A program made the translations under genes and the position numbers. The notes under the pieces were generated by a model. The model was not told where the DNA came from, did no database searches, and saw nothing but the letters and a program-made list of their open reading frames with translations. Below, piece by piece: positions 13,355-17,495 of a stretch of 17,495 bases of DNA. Position 1 is the stretch's first letter. Each line of letters begins with the position of its first letter. The stretch comes from Candidatus Dormiibacterota bacterium (GTDB lineage: Bacteria; Chloroflexota; Dormibacteria; Dormibacterales; Dormibacteraceae), in assembly GCA_955652585.1 (NCBI GenBank), contig CATPBF010000156.1, forward strand, positions 1-17,495, read 5' to 3'.

Positions 13355-14878
13355 ATGAGCAACAAGCGTTACGGCGAGCTCCGGGAGCGCGCGCTCAAAG
13401 GCGGCACGCGTTACTTGCCGAAGCTGCGCGAGCAGAAGAAGCTCACGGCGCGCGAGCGGCTCGACCTTCTTCTCGACAAGGGCTCTTTCGTGGAAGACGG
13501 CCTGTTTGCCAACGTCCTTGCCGAAGAGCTGCCCGCCGACGGTGTCGTCACCGGGTTGGGCACGATCGAAGGACGCCAGGTGGCGGTGATGGCCAACGAC
13601 CCCACAGTCAAGGCGGGGAGCTGGGGTGCGCGGACGGTCGAGAAGATCGTGCGGATCCAGGAGACCGCGCAGAGAATCCGCGTTCCGCTCTTCTATCTCG
13701 TCGACTCGGCCGGCGCGCGCATCACCGACCAGATCGACATGTTCCCCGGACGCCGGCACGCGGGACGGATCTTCTTCAACGAGGTCCAACTCTCCGGCCA
13801 CGTGCCGCAGATCTGCCTGCTGCTCGGCCCGTCCGCAGCCGGCGGAGCGTACATCCCCGCGTTTTGTGACGTGGTGGTGATGGTCGAGGGCAACGCCTCC
13901 ATGTACCTGGGCTCGCCGCGGATGGTCGAGGTCGTGGTCGGGGAGAAGGTCAGCCTCGAGGAGCTCGGCGGCGCGCGCATGCACTGCACCGAAAGCGGAT
14001 GCGGTGACGCGCTGGTCGCCGACGACAAGGAAGCCATCGATTTTGCGCACGCCTACTTCGCCTACATGCCGCAGCGCTCCGGCGAGAAGCCAACGGCCTG
14101 CAAGGCAAAGCCCCCGCGAGCGGGCTCGAAGCCCATCGCCGACCTCATTCCGGACGAGGCGAACAAGGGCTACGACATGCGCAAGGTCATCGAGGCCCTG
14201 ATCGACGAGGGTAGCTGGCTGGAGATCAAGAAGCTCTTCGCCAAGGAGCTGCTGACCGGGTTTGCGCGACTGGACGGGCAGGCGGTCGGCATCGTCGCCA
14301 ACCAGCCTATGCAGAAAGGCGGGGTGCTCTTCAACGATTCGGCGGACAAGGCCGCGCGTTTCATCTGGCTGTGCGACGCGTTCGAGATCCCGCTCCTGTT
14401 CCTGGCCGACGTTCCCGGCTTCATGATCGGAACCGACGTCGAGCGCCGTGGCATCATCCGCCACGGCGCCAAGATGATCAGCGCTGTGTCTGAGGCGACC
14501 GTCCCGAAAATCTCGGTGATCGTGCGCAAGGCCTACGGCGCGGGCCTCTATGCGATGGCGGGGCCGGCGTTCGACTCCGACTCCGTGATCGCGCTGCCTT
14601 CGGCGCAGATCGCGGTCATGGGTCCGGAGCCCGCGGTCAACGCCGTCTTCTTCAACAAGCTGGCGGAGCTGCCGGAAGAACAGCGAGCCGCGCGCCGCCA
14701 GCAATTAGAAGCCGAGTACCGCGAAGGCGTCGACCTATACAAGCTGGCCGCCAACCTCATCGTCGACGACGTCGTCGAGCCTGCCGATCTGCGTGAAAAC
14801 CTCATCGCTCGATATCGCGCCTACGCGACGAGGAAATCGGCGCGGCCGGATCGCAAGCACGGGGTCCCGCCGGTATAA
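13355..14878 (+). CDS. Acyl-CoA carboxylase carboxyltransferase (beta) subunit
   Basis: 507-aa carboxyltransferase subunit of a biotin-dependent acyl-CoA carboxylase (propionyl-, methylcrotonyl- or geranyl-CoA type), moving the carboxyl group from biotin to an acyl-CoA. Two crotonase-like halves are visible. The first has LVDSAGARITDQIDMFPGR (115-133) and GPSAAGGAYIPAF (158-170), the acyl-CoA oxyanion loop. The second has NQPMQKGGVLFNDSADKAARF (317-336), VPGFMIG (353-359) and RKAYGAGLYAMAG (391-403), the biotin-site loop. Length is normal. AGGAGG (13346-13351) three bases before the ATG supports the start. No biotin carboxylase or biotin-carrier subunit is in the window, so the alpha subunit must be encoded elsewhere. 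The pairing with a crotonase fits leucine or similar branched acyl-CoA breakdown, but the substrate is not provable here. Repeat copy 2 follows the stop by five bases. Confidence 0.95.
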   Translation: MSNKRYGELRERALKGGTRYLPKLREQKKLTARERLDLLLDKGSFVEDGLFANVLAEELPADGVVTGLGTIEGRQVAVMANDPTVKAGSWGARTVEKIVRIQETAQRIRVPLFYLVDSAGARITDQIDMFPGRRHAGRIFFNEVQLSGHVPQICLLLGPSAAGGAYIPAFCDVVVMVEGNASMYLGSPRMVEVVVGEKVSLEELGGARMHCTESGCGDALVADDKEAIDFAHAYFAYMPQRSGEKPTACKAKPPRAGSKPIADLIPDEANKGYDMRKVIEALIDEGSWLEIKKLFAKELLTGFARLDGQAVGIVANQPMQKGGVLFNDSADKAARFIWLCDAFEIPLLFLADVPGFMIGTDVERRGIIRHGAKMISAVSEATVPKISVIVRKAYGAGLYAMAGPAFDSDSVIALPSAQIAVMGPEPAVNAVFFNKLAELPEEQRAARRQQLEAEYREGVDLYKLAANLIVDDVVEPADLRENLIARYRAYATRKSARPDRKHGVPPV

Positions 14879-14883
14879 CGGTA

Positions 14884-15044
14884 TAAGAGGGAACCTGCCG
14901 GTTCCCTCTCATCGCGCGGCGCTACGCGCGGCGCTGCTCTCTTTCCCGCTGTTGGGATTCACTGAAAATCTCTACTCGCCGCGCACGGAGTCCATGGCGT
15001 TCGTTGGTTAGACGGCCTGGCAAAGCCAGGCCTACAGGCGACGC
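14884..15044 (+). repeat. Structured intergenic repeat element, copy 2
   Basis: Second copy of the element at 5681-5840, in the same orientation and again just downstream of a plus-strand gene. H1 is unchanged (arms 14886-14895 and 14900-14909). In the H2 region four bases differ from copy 1, turning the inverted repeat into two direct repeats CGCGCGGCGC separated by TA (around 14913-14934). H3 is kept (arms 15014-15021 and 15025-15032, AAA loop), with a C-G pair of copy 1 changed to T-A. The block from 14974 to 15005 shows little likeness to copy 1. The element ends seven bases before the stop of the convergent PAQR gene, so it fills the whole gap between two converging genes. Confidence 0.85.
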
Positions 15045-15050
15045 GACTCG

Positions 15051-15719
15051 TCACCCGTTGCGGTGGTACGGCACGGCGTAGTAGACGACGATCACGTAGA
15101 AGGTGATGCTCGCGGTGATGACGGCCAAGTGGAACACCTCGTGGTACCCGAAGACGCGCGGCCACAGGCGCGGTCTTCGGAACGCGTAAGCCGCGGCGCC
15201 GAGCGAGTACTGCAGACCGCCGAGCGCCATCAGCAGCGCCGCCGCCCAGCCGAGAGCCGCGGTGAGCGGCACTAGCGCGACCACGGCGATCCAACCCATC
15301 GCCACGTAGAGGCTCGCCAGGGCCACGCGTGGAATGCGCAGGAACGGCGCGGCTCCAACCACGCCCGCCAGCGCGCAGGTCCAGATGGTGATCAGGACTC
15401 CAAGGCGCCACCAGCCATCGAGGACGTTGAAGACGAGCGGGGTGTAGGTGGCGGCGATGAAAACGAAAATCGTGGCGTGGTCCGCCCGTCGCAGCCAATC
15501 TTTGACTCGCGGCGGCCAGTTGAAGATGTGGTAGGTCGCGCTCACCGCGAAGAGCAGCACCAGACCGGTCCCATACACGACCATCGAGACGAGCTTGGCC
15601 GGATCGTGGCGAGTGATGACGACGAGGCTCACGAGTCCGGCGACCGCGACGACGGCGGCGACGGCGTGTGACCAACCCCTGAGCAGGGGCTTGGACAGAG
15701 TCACCGCGGGGAGGTTCAT
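15051..15719 (-). CDS. PAQR/hemolysin III family integral membrane protein
   Basis: 222-aa protein with seven hydrophobic segments. Family hallmarks: FAVSATYHIF (57-66, Ser and the first His), RRADHATIFVFIAATYTP (78-94, Asp80-His81), and GYHEVFHLAV (191-200, His193 and His197) in the last helix. These Ser/Asp/His residues form the zinc site of the PAQR (adiponectin-receptor-like) fold, whose members are thought to be membrane ceramidase-like hydrolases; bacterial members are called hemolysin III mostly by tradition. Start ATG 15719, 22 bases after the UbiA-like gene. It appears third in an operon with a UbiE-type methyltransferase, a membrane-lipid or quinone setting. Toxicity should not be assumed from the name. 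Confidence 0.92.
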   Translation of the reverse strand: MNLPAVTLSKPLLRGWSHAVAAVVAVAGLVSLVVITRHDPAKLVSMVVYGTGLVLLFAVSATYHIFNWPPRVKDWLRRADHATIFVFIAATYTPLVFNVLDGWWRLGVLITIWTCALAGVVGAAPFLRIPRVALASLYVAMGWIAVVALVPLTAALGWAAALLMALGGLQYSLGAAAYAFRRPRLWPRVFGYHEVFHLAVITASITFYVIVVYYAVPYHRNG

Positions 15720-15741
15720 GACACGCCGAATGTTACGGACG

Positions 15742-16476
15742 TCACAGCAGACGGGACGTGATCAATCCGACTGCCAACGCGACCACGCCCCAGGAAAACG
15801 CGCGGAGCGCGCGCTCCAGAGGCCGGAGCAAGACGGCCTCGTCAAGCGCCACCTGTGAACCGTCGCTCAGAGTCACTACGCCGGAGACGGAGCGTGTTCG
15901 CCGGCGCAGCGTCCGAGCCGGCGTGCTCAAGACCCGCTGGCCGAATGACAGCGCAAACGCACCCGCCGCGGCAACGACAGCACCGATGGAGATGCTGCCG
16001 GCTTGAGCGAAGTAGGCGGTCAATAACGGGAACGCCCCCCACGACAACGCGAACCAGAAATCGCCGTGCAGGCGGCCGCCAAGGAGCTCGAGGTTGTACG
16101 CGAACACGAAGAGGACACCAAGCGCCATCAACGGGAGCAGCCCCAAACCAACGATCGGCAGGCCCGCGAACCCGAGGCCAACCGCGCCGGCCAGCCCGAT
16201 GGCACCGGCAGCCTTCAGCACCCAACTCGGAATCGAGGTTCGGAGCGGACGACCGTTGAGCTCGTCGAGCGCGTGGGCCGAAATTCCTACTGCGAGGAAA
16301 AACGCGACGAGCGTCGCGGCGAGCCGGAACGAGCTCACCCTAGGCGCCAGGCCCGCCCCGATGACGACGTACGAGAGATGCCACGCGGTGTATGGCGGGT
16401 GCAGAAGCGCCCACACGTCCCGGCGCCACCCGCGTCCGGCCGCCGTGTAGTAAGCCGGCGCGAGCGTTTCAGGCAT
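15742..16476 (-). CDS. UbiA-like polytopic membrane protein
   Basis: 244-aa protein with about seven or eight hydrophobic helices. Near the N-terminus: HPPYTAWHLSYVVIGAGLA, then FFLAVGISAHALDELNGRPLRTSIPSWVL, which resembles the first Asp-containing loop of UbiA prenyltransferases (there NDxxDxxxD before a GRP.. motif). Only ALDELNGRPL remains, so the full metal-binding motif is not visible. A second polar loop reads FAYNLELLGGRLHGDFWFALSWG. A soluble insert with Arg-rich RTLRRRTRSVSG precedes the last helix. The ATG at 16476 (MPETLAPAYY) is chosen because it overlaps the methyltransferase stop by eight bases, typical for a tight operon. The neighbouring UbiE-like gene supports a prenyl-lipid or quinone link, but catalysis is unproven and this may be a divergent non-prenyltransferase. 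Confidence 0.65.
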   Translation of the reverse strand: MPETLAPAYYTAAGRGWRRDVWALLHPPYTAWHLSYVVIGAGLAPRVSSFRLAATLVAFFLAVGISAHALDELNGRPLRTSIPSWVLKAAGAIGLAGAVGLGFAGLPIVGLGLLPLMALGVLFVFAYNLELLGGRLHGDFWFALSWGAFPLLTAYFAQAGSISIGAVVAAAGAFALSFGQRVLSTPARTLRRRTRSVSGVVTLSDGSQVALDEAVLLRPLERALRAFSWGVVALAVGLITSRLL

Positions 16477-17194
16477 GTTTGGTGCCCCACATGACGATGC
16501 CTCCACCAAGGCTCATCACCCGGAACTGGACGTCGACGATCCCCGCGGCTTCCCACGCATCATGCAATCGCTGCAGCGGCCAGCGGCCGTAGTGGCCCGA
16601 GATGTTGGGACCGAGGAAGCGGCCCACGTCCCACCATGCCTTCCCGCCCAGCAAAAGGCCGGCGACTGGGAGCACCACACGCGTGTACAACCACCACGCC
16701 GCGCGCCAGAACGGGTTGGGAGGCACGAAGAAATCGAGACCGGCCATGACGCCGCCGGGGCGCAGAGTCCGAGCGAGCTCGGCGATGGTGGCGGCGGGAT
16801 CGCCGACGTAGCGCAGCACGTACGTGAAGCCGACCGCGTCGAACGCGCCCTCAGCAAACGGCAGCTTCTCGGCACGCGCTGCGTGGAGCTCTATGCGCCC
16901 GCGGAGCCCGGCCGCGTCCACGCGCCGGCGCCCGATTTCGAGCATGTCCTCGCTGACGTCGACGCCGGTGACGTGCGCATTGCTCCGGCGCGCCACCGCG
17001 ATCGCGACGCCGGCGGTGCCGGTGGCGACGTCGAGGACGCGTTCCGGATCCTTGGCGACAAGGTGCTTCACCAGCTCCGCCCGCCAGCGCCCGTTCTGCC
17101 CGAATGACAGGACCTCTGCCAAAAGGTCGTAGCGCTGGGGCAGCCGGCGAAACAGCTTGACGGCGAACTCGTTTTCAGCCGGGCTCACTGCCAT
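16469..17194 (-). CDS. UbiE/MenG-type class I SAM-dependent methyltransferase
   Basis: 241-aa methyltransferase. Motif I (SAM-binding) is VLDVATGTAGVAIAVA (53-68), the acidic end of strand 2 is VTGVDVSEDML, then PFAEGAFDAVGFTYVLRYV (motif II region) and ELARTLRPGGVMAGLDFFVP (motif III). The N-terminus FRRLPQRYDLLAEVLSFGQNGRWR matches the UbiE/MenG 'F..ia.rYD..n.lls.g.....WR' pattern, so C-methylation of a quinone precursor is the likely family role, cytosolic or membrane-associated. A hydrophobic stretch near 155-170 (AAWWLYTRVVLPVAGLLLG) could contact membrane. The ATG at 17194 (MAVSPAENEF) is preferred over GTG 17209. The last bases overlap the UbiA-like start by eight. Whether it methylates demethylmenaquinone here cannot be shown from sequence alone. 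Confidence 0.85.
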   Translation of the reverse strand: MAVSPAENEFAVKLFRRLPQRYDLLAEVLSFGQNGRWRAELVKHLVAKDPERVLDVATGTAGVAIAVARRSNAHVTGVDVSEDMLEIGRRRVDAAGLRGRIELHAARAEKLPFAEGAFDAVGFTYVLRYVGDPAATIAELARTLRPGGVMAGLDFFVPPNPFWRAAWWLYTRVVLPVAGLLLGGKAWWDVGRFLGPNISGHYGRWPLQRLHDAWEAAGIVDVQFRVMSLGGGIVMWGTKHA

Positions 17195-17239
17195 TTCAAT
17201 AGCCCACACTACGGGTACTGTGACCAGGTACGGGAGCCA

Positions 17240-17495
17240 ATGACAAAAGGGACCGGCCTGGACGCCGAGCGCTTCGCGGCCTGGCAGCGCGACACCCTCG
17301 AGTCAAGGGCTGCCGACTCGGAGGTGCTCACGATCGGCCCCTTCCAGGTCGCCCTGTCCAAGGCGAAGGAAGCGCCGGCGACGAACTGGGTGACGCTCGT
17401 CGACGGCAATGCGAGCGAAGCTGAAACCGAGAAGGCCATCCCGAAGTTGAAGGCTGCCCTCAAGAAGCACAAGTCGCCGCTCGAAATCGAGTACA
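17240..17495 (+). CDS. Probable GNAT-family acetyltransferase, N-terminus only
   Basis: Partial gene running off the right edge. From ATG 17240, with GGGAG (17232-17236) three bases upstream, 85 codons read without a stop: a polar helix MTKGTGLDAERFAAWQRDTL, then EVLTIGPFQVALSKAKEAPATNWVTLVDG, then ETEKAIPKLKAALKKHKSPLEIEY. The order 'F.V.......NWV..vdg...... .i..Lk..fk.h...leiEy' is the N-terminal half of a GNAT subfamily found with two-domain acetyltransferases in Chloroflexota/Dormibacterota-like genomes. The acetyl-CoA-binding RxxGxG/A motif is expected beyond the window. It diverges from the methyltransferase gene across 45 bases. The GNAT call is from partial pattern only. Confidence 0.6.
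   Translation, partial: MTKGTGLDAERFAAWQRDTLESRAADSEVLTIGPFQVALSKAKEAPATNWVTLVDGNASEAETEKAIPKLKAALKKHKSPLEIEY

Noticed and set aside
13034..14704. Long minus-strand open frame of about 556 codons opposite the carboxylase
   Set aside because: Antisense shadow of a clear carboxyltransferase gene; its His/Asp/Arg/Leu-rich composition is the usual artefact of high-GC codon bias.
1..17495. CRISPR array, IS element, prophage or defence island
   Set aside because: No regularly spaced repeats, transposase, integrase or known defence gene was found in any frame.

Overview
This is a high-GC, gene-dense chromosomal segment with no phage, IS, CRISPR, rRNA or tRNA signal. The gene content points to a Terrabacteria-type bacterium: a HelY/Ski2-like helicase, an actinobacterial-style epimerase, an HspR-like MerR regulator, an F420-associated zincin (DUF2342 type) and an ECF42-type sigma factor. 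The mix would fit Chloroflexota, Dormibacterota or Actinomycetota from soil. That placement is an inference from family resemblance, not from a marker gene.

Layout. (1) 1-2943, minus strand: an oligopeptide/dipeptide ABC importer operon with a sigma70-like promoter, a Tat-lipoprotein binding protein, an intercistronic hairpin, permease 1, and permease 2 (cut by the window edge) joined by an ATGA overlap. (2) 2976-5680, plus: a DUF503 protein coupled by a GTGA overlap to a Ski2-like RNA helicase. (3) 5681-5840: copy 1 of a structured intergenic repeat. (4) 5861-8183: an NAD-dependent epimerase-like protein, a convergent SDR oxidoreductase, and a nucleoside-deoxyribosyltransferase-fold protein. 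(5) 8180-9840, minus: a DGPF/YCII protein and a large ECF sigma factor, an ECF42-type module whose sigma gene seems to start at a CTG overlapping the upstream stop, with a candidate autoregulatory promoter. (6) 9857-11602, minus: an HspR-like regulator, a small zinc-ribbon protein and a DUF2342-type zincin. (7) 11806-12360, plus: an MntP-like membrane protein. (8) 12381-14878, plus: an enoyl-CoA hydratase and an acyl-CoA carboxylase carboxyltransferase subunit, fitting acyl-CoA (possibly branched-chain amino acid) catabolism. (9) 14884-15044: copy 2 of the repeat. (10) 15051-17194, minus: a UbiE-type methyltransferase, a UbiA-like membrane protein and a PAQR/hemolysin III protein in one tight operon. 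(11) 17240-end, plus: the N-terminus of a probable GNAT acetyltransferase.

The least explained structure is the roughly 160-bp intergenic element present twice, each time just downstream of a plus-strand stop codon. Its first 90 bases are nearly identical between copies, its middle is divergent, and its 3' hairpin carries a compensatory base-pair change. The other points most worth checking are the CTG-started ECF42 gene with its TGTCGA promoter match, and the DUF503-helicase coupling. No gene-free stretch exceeds about 210 bases.
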